Assembly (NCBI GenBank): GCA_020634215.1
Contig: JACKCD010000002.1
Coordinates: 124,001-188,000 of the forward strand
Direction of reading: 5' to 3'
DNA length: 64,000 nucleotides
DNA from: Ardenticatenaceae bacterium
Lineage (GTDB): Bacteria; Chloroflexota; Anaerolineae; Promineifilales; Promineifilaceae
The notes beneath the pieces are model-generated. The model worked only from the letters and a program-made list of their open reading frames with translations, made no database searches and was not told the DNA's origin. The translations under genes and the position numbers were made by a program. Within the stretch, counting starts at the first letter, position 1; each line of letters begins with the position of its first letter. Below are positions 51,448 through 60,019 of the stretch, in pieces.

Positions 51448-54312
51448 TCAGTGATCAATGAGATGGGCGACCAAGCGCACCAAGCGAAAACCGCCGTCGT
51501 AGCTGCGGTCGTTCGGGCGAGCGTCGAGGCGGTAGGACGAGCGCACGAGGTCCTGATTGCTGAACCACGACCCGCCGCGCAGCGCACGCCAGTCGCCGCT
51601 GCGATCCGGTGTTTCCATGGCTGGATCATCATATTTGTTGCGACACCATTCCCAGACATTACCGCTCAGATCATAAAGTTCTAAATGGGGCTGCTTTCCG
51701 GCAGGGTAAAGACCAACGGCCGTTGTTTGCTTTACGCTTCCCTCATACGTATTGGCCTTGTTTGCGGCAAAGTCATTGCCCCAGGGAAATAAACGGCCGT
51801 CAGGATACCGTGCTGCCACCTCCCACTGATCTTCATGCGGCAGGTTGATTTGTGTTCCATTCGCCAGCTTATCATTGAGCCAGCGGCAAAAGGCCATTGC
51901 TTGGTACCAGCTAATCATTTCTCGCGGATGGTTGGCATAGGGAAAGGCCTGTTCGCGCAGCTTGTAGGTACTGCCATACGCTGCATCTTCCTCCGGCATC
52001 CCCTCCCACCAGCGTGAGTCGTCAAAGTCCGCCGCCTGTACAAAGCAGTCAAACTGGGCAAATGTCACCGGATAGCGCGACAACTGATACGCTTTGGTAA
52101 TCGTTACCTGTCGCCTTTGTTGCCCTTCCCCGATTTGGTACGTCCCCGCTGGAACCGTTTTGCCCCAGGCAATATCCGGCAGCAGTTGTTCGTCGCGCAG
52201 CACCACCCCCACTCCCGGTCGGTTGTCCAGCAGCATCCCATCGGGCCAGCGCAGCCGACACAGGATGCGCCCCACCGCCGCCCGCTCCTTTACCGGCACC
52301 TGCCCCTCGGCCAGCATCGCCGCCAGCAGCCAATCCTGCACCCGCGCCACCACCGCCGTAAAGCGATATTGTGGCTGCTCTGGCCGCGTGTGGGTCATAA
52401 ACCCCGTTTCATACAGGGCTTGCTCCGCCAGCATCGCCAGCGTCACTTGCTCTGGTATCACCGTATCGCCAGCCGCAACTGACGGCAGCCAATCCACCAG
52501 TTCAGCCACGTTGCGCGGCGTTTGCTTTTGCTGCCCCGCCGCCAGCAAAAACACCTCTCGCCACCAGTTCAGGTCGCGCCGCAGCCGCTCCAGCAGCAGT
52601 TCGCCGGGGTTCACCGTTTGCCAGATGTGCCACGCCGCCAAATATTCCTGAAAGGTGCGGTGGGGAAAGGTGTAGGTGAAACGATCCCGTGCCTGGAGCA
52701 GCCCAGCGCGGAATTCCACATAATCCGTCACCTGTTTGGCACGGTCATAGCTGCCCAACGCCGCGTGCAGCTCCTCCCACAGCAAATCCCGCGAAATGTC
52801 TGCGGATTTGTCTTTGGAGCGGGACGAAAGCACCGCTCCCTGCTGTTCATGCGCCTGGAAGGCCACCCGCGCCAAGGCCCCCTTTAGCACCTCCGTTTTT
52901 ACCCCCAGCCGGGCAATTAGCCCCGGTTCAACCCGCCGCCCCCCGTCCACCTCCCGCTCAATCCGGTTTTCCCAGTGCGCCAGCAGCAGGTTGACCGCCC
53001 GTTCATAGAGATCGGCGCGGTCTTCGGGCAACGTGCCATCTCGCCCATGCACCTGCGCCATCAGCGTCAGCAGCAGCGGGTACTGCGCCAGTTCTCGCAA
53101 ATGGGGCTGCTGCTGGCTGGCGGTATACAGCCGTTCCGCCTCCCGCTGGCAGCGGTCGCCGTCCCACCCCTTGAGCGGCCCCGTTAGCCGGTACCACGTT
53201 TGCGTAAACTGCTCCACCTGCTCCGGGGCAAAAAGCTGTAAATCCACCACGGGGAAGGTGGCTTGCGGCAGGTGCCATGCATCTCCTTGCTTGTAGGCAT
53301 ACTCGCGGCAGGTGACGACCACCTTGCACTGCTCCAGCGGGGCGGCAAAGTCGGCAATCGCCTCCTTGAGCAGCGACCGCCGCGTATCGGCATCGCTTTC
53401 GGCCACCTCATCCAGCCCGTCAAAGAGAATCAGTCCCCCTTCCTCCGTCAGCAGCCGCTTGAGTTCGGTAAACGCTTCCTGGCACCCCCACTGCGGCAGC
53501 AGGTGGTGCTGTAAATAATCCCATACCAGCCCCCCTTTTTTGCCCGGCGGCACGTGGGCGGGTAGGGCGGCGGCAAAGTGGCGCAGGATGATGCGGACAG
53601 GGAGCAGGGCGGTGCCGCCTTTCCAGCCGTCAAGCGGGTCGGCGGGCTGCCCCAGCCGCCGCCGTGCCATTTGCGCTGCCAGGTAATTGACCAGGGTGCT
53701 TTTGCCGCCGCCGGGGTAGCCGAGGATGACGAGACGATCTGAGTTGGCGATGGTGGAAACGGCCGTTTTCCCCCCTCTCCCCACACTCAACGACGTAAAC
53801 ACATCGCTTACCCGGATCGGCTTTTGCTCACCATACAGCTCGTCAATCGCTGCCAAATCCAGCGGCTCGCAATACCCCAGCAGCGTTTGCAGATAGTGCT
53901 TCTCCCACGAATAGCTTTGGCTGGCTGCCAGTTCCGCCACGCTGCCCACCAACTGCGCCAGCAGGTCGCGCTCCTTTGCTTGCAATAGCGCCAGCGGCGC
54001 CTCCACCTGCGCCGCTGGCAGCAAGTCGCGCAAATTTTCCTGCGCGTCAAGCCCCTGCTGCACCTTGTTCCATTCTTGCTCTAGTGCCTGGGCATCCGGC
54101 CAGGCAGCGCGAGGGCGCACCGTTTGGCAGCGGCTGGTAAGCGGCAGTAGCAAGCCGTGGCGCAAACAATGCTCCACCAGGCTCTGCGCCTTCATAATGC
54201 GTGTCTCGCCCACCAGGTTTTCATAGGCAACACCCACATCCAGGCAAAGCTGGCGCAGCTCTTCAGCGTTAAAATGTTGGTCAATCAGGTCACGTAGGCT
54301 GGGTAAACTCAT
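51448..54312 (-). CDS. STAND NTPase: effector-associated domain + NACHT + FGE-like C-terminus
   Basis: About 954 residues from ATG 54312 (MSLPSLRDLID). Residues 3-60 form a helical effector-associated domain (LIDQHFNAEELRQLCLDVGVAYENLVGETRIMKAQSLVEHCLRHG), a death-fold-like adaptor in bacterial conflict proteins. A NACHT ATPase follows: Walker A RLVILGYPGGGKSTLVNYL (near 195), Walker B LILFDGLDEVAE (near 289) and helical parts to 650. From about 700 an FGE-sulfatase domain (VPAGTYQIGE, LSRYPVTFAQFDCFV, INLPHEDQWEVAAR, FPWGNDF, DLSGNVWEWCRNKYDD, RALRGGSWFSNQ) ends the protein, without the FGE catalytic Cys pair, so it is probably a sensor. Predicted anti-phage protein that oligomerises on ligand binding. 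Confidence 0.85.
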   Translation of the reverse strand: MSLPSLRDLIDQHFNAEELRQLCLDVGVAYENLVGETRIMKAQSLVEHCLRHGLLLPLTSRCQTVRPRAAWPDAQALEQEWNKVQQGLDAQENLRDLLPAAQVEAPLALLQAKERDLLAQLVGSVAELAASQSYSWEKHYLQTLLGYCEPLDLAAIDELYGEQKPIRVSDVFTSLSVGRGGKTAVSTIANSDRLVILGYPGGGKSTLVNYLAAQMARRRLGQPADPLDGWKGGTALLPVRIILRHFAAALPAHVPPGKKGGLVWDYLQHHLLPQWGCQEAFTELKRLLTEEGGLILFDGLDEVAESDADTRRSLLKEAIADFAAPLEQCKVVVTCREYAYKQGDAWHLPQATFPVVDLQLFAPEQVEQFTQTWYRLTGPLKGWDGDRCQREAERLYTASQQQPHLRELAQYPLLLTLMAQVHGRDGTLPEDRADLYERAVNLLLAHWENRIEREVDGGRRVEPGLIARLGVKTEVLKGALARVAFQAHEQQGAVLSSRSKDKSADISRDLLWEELHAALGSYDRAKQVTDYVEFRAGLLQARDRFTYTFPHRTFQEYLAAWHIWQTVNPGELLLERLRRDLNWWREVFLLAAGQQKQTPRNVAELVDWLPSVAAGDTVIPEQVTLAMLAEQALYETGFMTHTRPEQPQYRFTAVVARVQDWLLAAMLAEGQVPVKERAAVGRILCRLRWPDGMLLDNRPGVGVVLRDEQLLPDIAWGKTVPAGTYQIGEGQQRRQVTITKAYQLSRYPVTFAQFDCFVQAADFDDSRWWEGMPEEDAAYGSTYKLREQAFPYANHPREMISWYQAMAFCRWLNDKLANGTQINLPHEDQWEVAARYPDGRLFPWGNDFAANKANTYEGSVKQTTAVGLYPAGKQPHLELYDLSGNVWEWCRNKYDDPAMETPDRSGDWRALRGGSWFSNQDLVRSSYRLDARPNDRSYDGGFRLVRLVAHLIDH

Positions 54313-54339
54313 CGTTTTTGCGACTGGGCAAAGGAAGGG

Positions 54340-54398
54340 TTGGGGATTGGAGATTGGAGATTGTGAACCTTCATCAATCTCCAATCTCCAATCCCCAA
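54340..54398. repeat. Perfect 24-bp hairpin of GGGGATT/GGAGATT units
   Basis: Left arm 54340-54363 and right arm 54375-54398 are exact inverses. It lies in the 100-base spacer between the STAND gene start and the C45 peptidase stop, which are on the same strand. A 24-bp stem here would end transcription of the upstream gene or make a stable junction structure. Confidence 0.88.
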
Positions 54399-54411
54399 TC
54401 TCATCTGCTTT

Positions 54412-55533
54412 CTAATCTGCCATAGCTAACTCTGGCGCAACCGTAAAATGCTCGTATTCGTTGTAAGCCGGCTGGCCCCACACCGCCCATAAATCCCCTG
54501 TAGCCGGCCGCATAATCGCCGCCCCGCATGACTCCACAAACATCGGCGGTTTGGGTGCCACACAAATGGCGTTGGTGTCGCGGGTCATCTCCATCAGCGA
54601 CTCCGGCGTGACGGGTAAATTGGACAAATGTTTATACCCATCACTCAGCCGGTTTTCCGAGGTCATTTGCGAATCGCCGGGGCGCGGGCGGGACACCGAC
54701 AACGTGTTGGGGTAAAGGCAATGGTTGGTATGGACAATGCTCTCAATGTCCTCAGGGCCAAGTTCGGTCAGATGGTACGCCGTTGACATCGCTTCCACAT
54801 TGTAACCACGGCCGTTTTTGTCAAACAGCAAATAGTTGTGGGCACCCGCCAGCTTGGCGTTCAAAATACAGTCCAGCGCGTCCTCAATGTTGGTTTGCGC
54901 CAGCGCCTTCCGCACCACAAACGGCCATGTCACCCCCACCTGCCCATCGCTGCCCATCAAATTGTTGATGCCAATGGCGATCCCGGCATCGTTCATGCCA
55001 ATCATCCCCACGCAGCCGGTGATGGTAAACATCAGTGCCGATGGCAAATCGTTGGGGCGCACGCGCAGCAAAATGACGTAGGGGGTGGCATCGGCGTTCA
55101 TGTCCCACGTCTGGCCGTAGAACCCCTGCCCGTTGGCGGCCTTGTCTGGCACAATGAAGGCGGTGCAGTTGTCAGAAACCAACTTAGTGCCGTTGCGCGA
55201 AAAACCACTGTTGTCTACGTTGTAGACCACATCAATAAAGTCGGTAAAGCCGTTGACGACAACTAATTCGGCTAGGCTGAGACCAGTAGCAACGGCCGTT
55301 CCGCGCATCTCTTCCACCAGCTCCGGAGCATACGCTTCGTGTTCGGCCAAACACGCCTCGGCCAACGCCACAATATCGTCGCGGTTCAAATCCCGCCCCG
55401 TCCAGTTGGGGTCGCTGCACAGTGCCATGCGGCTTTCGGTGAAGGCGCGAATGTCGTCTCGGTAGGCCAGGCCATGCGCGTACCCCATTTCATAAGGCGT
55501 TCCCGCCACTTCCAACACACGTAATGAAGCCAT
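54412..55533 (-). CDS. C45-family peptidase (acyl-CoA:isopenicillin N acyltransferase-like)
   Basis: A 373-residue Ntn-hydrolase-like protein. The N-terminus has YEMGYAHGLAYRDDI, typical of the family. The nucleophile region LVSDNCTAFIVP has the Cys of the C45 group, and ADATPYVILLRV and TGCVGMIGMNDAGIAIGINNL follow. Members are autoproteolytic in fungi and act as acyltransferases or amidases in bacteria. Its substrate is unknown. Start ATG 55533. Confidence 0.78.
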   Translation of the reverse strand: MASLRVLEVAGTPYEMGYAHGLAYRDDIRAFTESRMALCSDPNWTGRDLNRDDIVALAEACLAEHEAYAPELVEEMRGTAVATGLSLAELVVVNGFTDFIDVVYNVDNSGFSRNGTKLVSDNCTAFIVPDKAANGQGFYGQTWDMNADATPYVILLRVRPNDLPSALMFTITGCVGMIGMNDAGIAIGINNLMGSDGQVGVTWPFVVRKALAQTNIEDALDCILNAKLAGAHNYLLFDKNGRGYNVEAMSTAYHLTELGPEDIESIVHTNHCLYPNTLSVSRPRPGDSQMTSENRLSDGYKHLSNLPVTPESLMEMTRDTNAICVAPKPPMFVESCGAAIMRPATGDLWAVWGQPAYNEYEHFTVAPELAMAD

Positions 55534-55555
55534 GAGATGTTTCTCCCTAAAGAAT

Positions 55556-55617
55556 GGAGACTAAGAGACTGGGAGATTAGGAGATTTAGTCTCTAGTCTC
55601 CCAGTCTCTTAGTCTCC
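55556..55617. repeat. Hairpin of GGAGACT/GAGACTG units
   Basis: Arms 55556-55575 and 55598-55617 are exact 20-base inverses. It begins 23 bases from the C45 start codon and ends at the stop of glgB, both on the minus strand. Member of the spacer-hairpin family. Confidence 0.88.
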
Positions 55618-57840
55618 TTATAAAACCCGTTTGATAAAAACCACCCCCAGCGGGGGCAGCGTGAAGACGATAGATTGTTCTTGTTTGTGCCAGCCCACCG
55701 GTTCGGTGGCAATGGGTTCGGGGGCGACAACGCCGCTGCCGCCGTATTTTTTATCGTCGCTGTTCAAAATTTGGCTGTAGCTGTTCAGGGACGGGCTTAA
55801 GACACGCGCCCAGCCGGTAATCATTGGTGACAATGGGGTGAAGTTGCACACCACCAGGAGTTCTTCACCTGTGGAAGGGGCAATGCGTTTATAGGCCAGA
55901 ATGCTGCGGTTGCCGTCCTGGAAATCTACCCAGTCAAACCCTGCCCAATCGTGTTCTTCTTCATACAGCGGTTTTTCCTGCTGGTACAGGTGGTTGAGGT
56001 CACGGACAAAGCTTTGTAGCTCGCGGTGGGGTTTGTTCATGTATTCGTACCAGGTGTCGAGCAGGTGCCAATCGAGGCTGCGTGCTTCGCTCCATTCTTG
56101 CCACTGGCCGAATTCCCCCCCCATAAACATCAGCTTTTTGCCGGGGTGGCTCCATTGGTAGCCATAGAGCAGGCGTAGGTTGGCGAATTTTTGCCACACG
56201 TCGCCCGGCATTTTGTCCAACATGCTGTGCTTGAGGTGGACGACTTCATCGTGGGAGAAGGGGAGCATGAACTTTTCGCTGAAGGCATACATCATCGAGA
56301 AGGTGAGGGTGCCGTGCTGATAGGAGCGGTAAACAGGGTCGTTTTTGATGTATTGCAGCGTGTCGTGCATCCAGCCCATGTTCCATTTGAAGTCAAAGCC
56401 AAGGCCATTGGCTTCGACGGGGGCGGACACGCCAGGCCAGGAGGTGGATTCTTCGGCAATGGTGATGGCTGCGGGGAACGCTTCGTGGAGTTTTTGGTTG
56501 AAGCGGCGAATAAAGTTGAGGGCTTCGATGTTTTCGCGGCCGCCAAAGCGGTTGGGGAGCCATTCGCCGGGTTTGCGCGAGAAGTCGAGGTAGAGCATGG
56601 AGGCAACGGCATCTACGCGGAGGCCGTCGAGGTGGTATTTGTCTACCCAGAAGAGGGCGTTGCTGATGAGGAATTGGGCGACTTCGTTACGGCCGTAGTT
56701 GAAGATGTAGGTACCCCAGTCGGGATGGGCACCGCGCCGGGGGTCTTCGTGTTCGTAGAGGTGGGTGCCATCGAAGAAGCCGAGGCCGTGCTGGTCGGTG
56801 GGGAAGTGGGCGGGGACCCAATCGAGAATGACACCGATGTTGGCCTGATGGCAGGCATCTACAAAGGCCATGAACTCGTCGGGGGTGCCAAAGCGGCTGG
56901 TGGGGGCAAAGTAGCCGGTAACTTGGTAGCCCCAGGAGCCGTCGTAAGGGTGTTCGGTGATGGGGAGGAGTTCGATGTGGGTATAGCCCATTTCTTTGAC
57001 GTAGGGGATGAGTTCGCGGGTGAGGTCGGCGTAGGTGAGCCATTGATCGCCCTCTTTGCGCCGCCAGGAGCCGAGGTGGAGTTCGTAGATGGAGATGGGG
57101 GCTTTGGGGCTGTTGTGGGCGGCGCGGTTGGCGAGCCAGTCGCTGTCTTGCCACTGGTAGCGGTTGATGTCCCAGACGATGGAGGCGGTGTTGGGGCGGA
57201 GTTCGGCGGCAAAACCGACGGGGTCGGTTTTGTTGACCATGTAGTCGTGGTAGCGGGTTTTGATTTCGTATTTGTAAACGGTGCCTTGTCCAAGGTCGGG
57301 GATGAAGAGTTCCCAAATGCCGCCACCGGCGTGGAAGCGCATGGGGTGCCGCCGGCCGTCCCACTGGTTGAAGTCGCCGACGACGCTGACGCGCTGGGCG
57401 TTGGGTGCCCAGACGGCAAAACGGGTTCCAGAACGGCCGTTTATCTCCATCACCTGCGCCCCCATTTTGTCATACATCCGCAGGTCGGTGCCTTCGGCCA
57501 GCAGGTGCATGTCAAGGTCGGAGAGGGTGGAGGGGTAGGCGTAGGGGTCGGCTACCTCAATGGTCTGGTCGCCGTAGGTAGTGATGAGAGTATAGCTTTT
57601 GGCGGCGGTTTGGCTAACGGCGATTTCAAATAAACCGTCGGGGTGGATGCGGGTCATGGGGTAGGTAGATTTGAAGCGGCGGTCGGTGGGGTCAAAAACG
57701 GCCGTTTCTGCCCCCGGCAAAAAGGCACGCACCACCCACTGGCTGCCCATGTCGTGGGGGCCAAGCACGCTAAATGGGTCGCCGTGCTGTCCGGTGACAA
57801 TGGCTTCCATGAGGTCGTTGGAAAGGGTTGGTAACTTCAT
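55618..57840 (-). CDS. glgB: 1,4-alpha-glucan branching enzyme
   Basis: About 740 residues, the usual length. Residues 20-110 form the first beta-sandwich (ITGQHGDPFSVLGPHDM), a CBM48 module follows (FAVWAPNAQRVSVVGDFNQWDGRRHPM), then the GH13 barrel: ELLPITEHPYDGSWGYQVTGYF, VILDWVPAHFPTDQHGL, GLRVDAVASMLYLDF (nucleophile Asp), TIAEESTSWPGV (acid Glu) and PFSHDEVVHLKHSM. It makes alpha-1,6 branches in glycogen. Start ATG 57840; the longer frame lies in a repeat-rich hairpin spacer. No glgA or glgC is in the window. Confidence 0.92.
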   Translation of the reverse strand: MKLPTLSNDLMEAIVTGQHGDPFSVLGPHDMGSQWVVRAFLPGAETAVFDPTDRRFKSTYPMTRIHPDGLFEIAVSQTAAKSYTLITTYGDQTIEVADPYAYPSTLSDLDMHLLAEGTDLRMYDKMGAQVMEINGRSGTRFAVWAPNAQRVSVVGDFNQWDGRRHPMRFHAGGGIWELFIPDLGQGTVYKYEIKTRYHDYMVNKTDPVGFAAELRPNTASIVWDINRYQWQDSDWLANRAAHNSPKAPISIYELHLGSWRRKEGDQWLTYADLTRELIPYVKEMGYTHIELLPITEHPYDGSWGYQVTGYFAPTSRFGTPDEFMAFVDACHQANIGVILDWVPAHFPTDQHGLGFFDGTHLYEHEDPRRGAHPDWGTYIFNYGRNEVAQFLISNALFWVDKYHLDGLRVDAVASMLYLDFSRKPGEWLPNRFGGRENIEALNFIRRFNQKLHEAFPAAITIAEESTSWPGVSAPVEANGLGFDFKWNMGWMHDTLQYIKNDPVYRSYQHGTLTFSMMYAFSEKFMLPFSHDEVVHLKHSMLDKMPGDVWQKFANLRLLYGYQWSHPGKKLMFMGGEFGQWQEWSEARSLDWHLLDTWYEYMNKPHRELQSFVRDLNHLYQQEKPLYEEEHDWAGFDWVDFQDGNRSILAYKRIAPSTGEELLVVCNFTPLSPMITGWARVLSPSLNSYSQILNSDDKKYGGSGVVAPEPIATEPVGWHKQEQSIVFTLPPLGVVFIKRVL

Positions 57841-57908
57841 AAGAGGAGATTGGAGATTGGGGATTGGAGATTGGGAAGGTGTTCTGCCCAATCTCTAATC
57901 GCTAATCT
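57841..57908. repeat. GGAGATT/ATCTCTA repeat spacer upstream of glgB
   Basis: GGAGATTGGAGATTGGGGATTGGAGATTGGG at the left is partly complemented by CCCAATCTCTAATCGCTAATCTCTAA at the right. Less perfect than the other members of the family. It lies between the M14 stop (57909) and the glgB start (57840) on the same strand, so it may act as a 3' hairpin for the M14 message. Confidence 0.6.
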
Positions 57909-59693
57909 CTAATTTTTGTGAATCAACGGTAAATATTGGCGATACATTGGGGCTGTTTCACCCACGTCAAGGAAGACAGCGGAAACTGCGCCCCAGTTGC
58001 CCGCGCTGTCTTGGGCATGGAGGAAGACGAGGTGGCGGCCGGGAGTGAGGGTGGTGGGGTCAAAAACGGCCGTTGTTTCTTCCACCACTTCATCAAACGC
58101 CCCATCATCGGCCTGCAGCGGCTGTGGGGCTGCGCCCTCTGCCCAAAATGGCGTGTCAACGGTGTAAGCGGCGGCGGCAATGGGCTGACCGCCGTTGTTG
58201 GCATCGCTGAGAGTGGCGTGGAGGGTGAGGGTGGGCGTGTGGGTGGAAACGGCCGTTATATCCGGCCCAAACGCCTGCTGGTAAGGAGCGCGGGCAATTT
58301 TGGCGGCATATTGCAGCGCCGGGCCGTTAGCAGGCCACTGCTCCGAATCAATCTGGTCATAGGGGGGCATGAAGGAACTGCCGATTTCAAAGGTAAAGGC
58401 TGGCACGCCAAGCTGGGCATAGGCCCAATCGTCGCTGGTGCCATTGGCACCATAGAGACAGGTGGTGGGCTGGCAGGACAGATAGCCGTTGTAAGTTGCC
58501 AGCTTGTCGCCAATCGCTTCCAGCCCGGCCTTGTTGGGGGCGGCGGTGCTGGTAAACCCCCACGGCCACAACACCAGGCGGCTGTAGCTGTGAAGGGTAA
58601 TGAAAATGCCCTGGGTGTTGGCGGGAGCGACATCGGTAAATTTGGGGCCGCGCTGGTCAGGGATGATGCTGGCGACGAGTGCCTCAAGCTGGCTGATTTC
58701 CACCTCGGAGGCGGGGCGGGGGCCGCGATAGAGAAGGCTGCACGGGTTGGCACTGGAGCCGGGTGGCCCCCAACCAAAGCTGTGGTTGCGGTTGAGATCT
58801 ATGCCAAATTGGCTGCCGTCGCTGGGGGGCCAGGCGTTGCAGTCGGGTACGCCATCGTTGTTGGCATCCCGGTTGGCATTTTTGCGTTGGTTAAGCGGGC
58901 TGCCGTTGTAGGGAGGCTGGGTGCCAAGCTCCACCAGCCAGTGGCCGTCAGGGTTGGCGGTGGGGACGATCCAGATTTCGTGCCAATCTACTAGCCAGGT
59001 AGCATCGGGGTCGGTGCCGTAGCCGTCGAGCAGCCAGTCGGCCAGCCGCATGGCAAGTTCGGGGGTGGTGATTTCGCGGGCGTGGATGTTTGCCATGACA
59101 AAGAGGACGGGTTTGGTGCTGCTGATAATTTGTGTGCCGGAGATGACGCTGCCGCCGAGGATGGCTTCGTTGGTGATGCGGAGGGCGCGGAGATCTTGGC
59201 CGGGGATGGTGTCGCCGTTGGGGGTGACACAATTGCCCTGGATTTGGCAGTGGCTTTGGCCGTAGGTGACGAGTTCGGTGAGGGTGGGGTGGGCGGCGTT
59301 GGCGGCTTCGAGGTCGCTGTATAGTTCGGCAACGGTGCGGTAGCCGTTGTTGAATGGTTGGCTGCGGAGGTCTTGGCGGAAAACGGCCGTTTTTGCCTCA
59401 TCCACCATCACGCGAAACCCCATGGCCTCAATGCCGGGGATGCTGGCTTCGCTGACGGCGGCTAGGACATATTTTTCCCGCAGGTTGTTGATTTCCCACA
59501 CGTCATACTCTTGCAGTTGCAGCAGGTCGTCGAGGGTGTCGTAGTAAATGCGAACCACTTGCGGCGGCTCGGCGGTGGCGGTGGGGGCGTTTGCCAGGGC
59601 AATATAGCCCCACAAGGTGGCGTAGCCCCACCAACCGGCGGCGGTTAGCAAAAGGAGGGTGAGAACAACAACGGGAAGTCGTTTGGGTTTCAT
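57909..59693 (-). CDS. Secreted M14-family zinc carboxypeptidase
   Basis: A 594-residue protein with a signal anchor (VVVLTLLLLTAAGWWGYATLWG). The M14 catalytic domain has zinc ligands in VMANIHAREITTPE (HxxE) and LHSYSRLVLWPWG (second His), and the catalytic Glu in FTFEIGSSF. The sequence WLVDWHEIWIVPTANPDGH is the NPDG region. A C-terminal beta-sandwich (DSAGNWGAVSAVFLD) ends the protein. It is probably cell-surface or secreted and trims peptides from the C-terminus. The gene's ATG is preceded by a terminator at 59704-59741 that insulates it from the small gene upstream. Confidence 0.86.
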   Translation of the reverse strand: MKPKRLPVVVLTLLLLTAAGWWGYATLWGYIALANAPTATAEPPQVVRIYYDTLDDLLQLQEYDVWEINNLREKYVLAAVSEASIPGIEAMGFRVMVDEAKTAVFRQDLRSQPFNNGYRTVAELYSDLEAANAAHPTLTELVTYGQSHCQIQGNCVTPNGDTIPGQDLRALRITNEAILGGSVISGTQIISSTKPVLFVMANIHAREITTPELAMRLADWLLDGYGTDPDATWLVDWHEIWIVPTANPDGHWLVELGTQPPYNGSPLNQRKNANRDANNDGVPDCNAWPPSDGSQFGIDLNRNHSFGWGPPGSSANPCSLLYRGPRPASEVEISQLEALVASIIPDQRGPKFTDVAPANTQGIFITLHSYSRLVLWPWGFTSTAAPNKAGLEAIGDKLATYNGYLSCQPTTCLYGANGTSDDWAYAQLGVPAFTFEIGSSFMPPYDQIDSEQWPANGPALQYAAKIARAPYQQAFGPDITAVSTHTPTLTLHATLSDANNGGQPIAAAAYTVDTPFWAEGAAPQPLQADDGAFDEVVEETTAVFDPTTLTPGRHLVFLHAQDSAGNWGAVSAVFLDVGETAPMYRQYLPLIHKN

Positions 59694-59703
59694 CCGCAGG
59701 AAT

Positions 59704-59741
59704 AAAAAGCCTCGCAGCGGGAATGGCTGGCGAGGCTTTTT
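59704..59741. terminator. Bidirectional intrinsic terminator
   Basis: AAAAAGCCTCG at 59704-59714 and CGAGGCTTTTT at 59731-59741 form a perfect 11-bp stem, with A runs on one side and T runs on the other. It follows the stop of the 36-residue membrane peptide gene (minus strand) and precedes the M14 start. Confidence 0.9.
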
Positions 59742-59774
59742 GGTAGAGGTGGTTGGTTGTGGGTAAACGGCCGT

Positions 59775-59885
59775 TTAATCATCAATACTGCCGCTATTTT
59801 CTTCCTTAATGTAGCGTGGGGCGACAATGGCGACCACGACGAGGATAAAGAAAATGACAAAGATCACAGCACCTAATGGATCCAT
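59775..59885 (-). CDS. 36-residue membrane peptide
   Basis: ATG 59885 (MDPLGAVIF) follows AAGGAGC at good spacing, so translation is well supported; the longer frame to 59960 adds an unlikely prefix. Residues 4-22 are a single hydrophobic helix (GAVIFVIFFILVVVAIVAP), with a charged tail RYIKEENSGS. A terminator follows its stop. It may be a small stress or transporter-associated protein. I do not recognise the family. Confidence 0.72.
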   Translation of the reverse strand: MDPLGAVIFVIFFILVVVAIVAPRYIKEENSGSIDD

Positions 59886-59973
59886 GGTGTTTGCTCCTTG
59901 GTAAAAAGATTTGGTTGCAGTTAATAAGGGTATTTTAAGATGTTGTGGGCGTTGCGTCAAAGAAGAGACGGCG

Positions 59974-60007
59974 GATAACCGGCGGTAACTGGTTACCGCC
60001 GGTTATC
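59974..60007. terminator. Hairpin after the large metallophosphatase gene
   Basis: Arms GATAACCGGCGGTAAC and GTTACCGCCGGTTATC (16 bp each) are exact inverses around a 2-base centre, just past the stop at 60020 on the minus strand. No strong T run follows, so it could be a terminator of the Rho-dependent kind or another dispersed palindrome. Confidence 0.6.
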
Positions 60008-60019
60008 TGCCGCCAGCCA

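Noticed and set aside
7703..55617. CRISPR array reading of the GGAGATT repeats
   Set aside because: The units are heptads arranged as inverted arms with no spacers of constant length, and no cas gene is present.
56191..57633. A 480-codon plus-strand frame opposite glgB
   Set aside because: It is the antisense shadow of glgB in GC-rich DNA, with Gly/Val-rich composition and no family motif.
57936..58994. A 352-codon plus-strand frame opposite the M14 gene
   Set aside because: Antisense shadow of a clear M14 carboxypeptidase; no ribosome site or motif.
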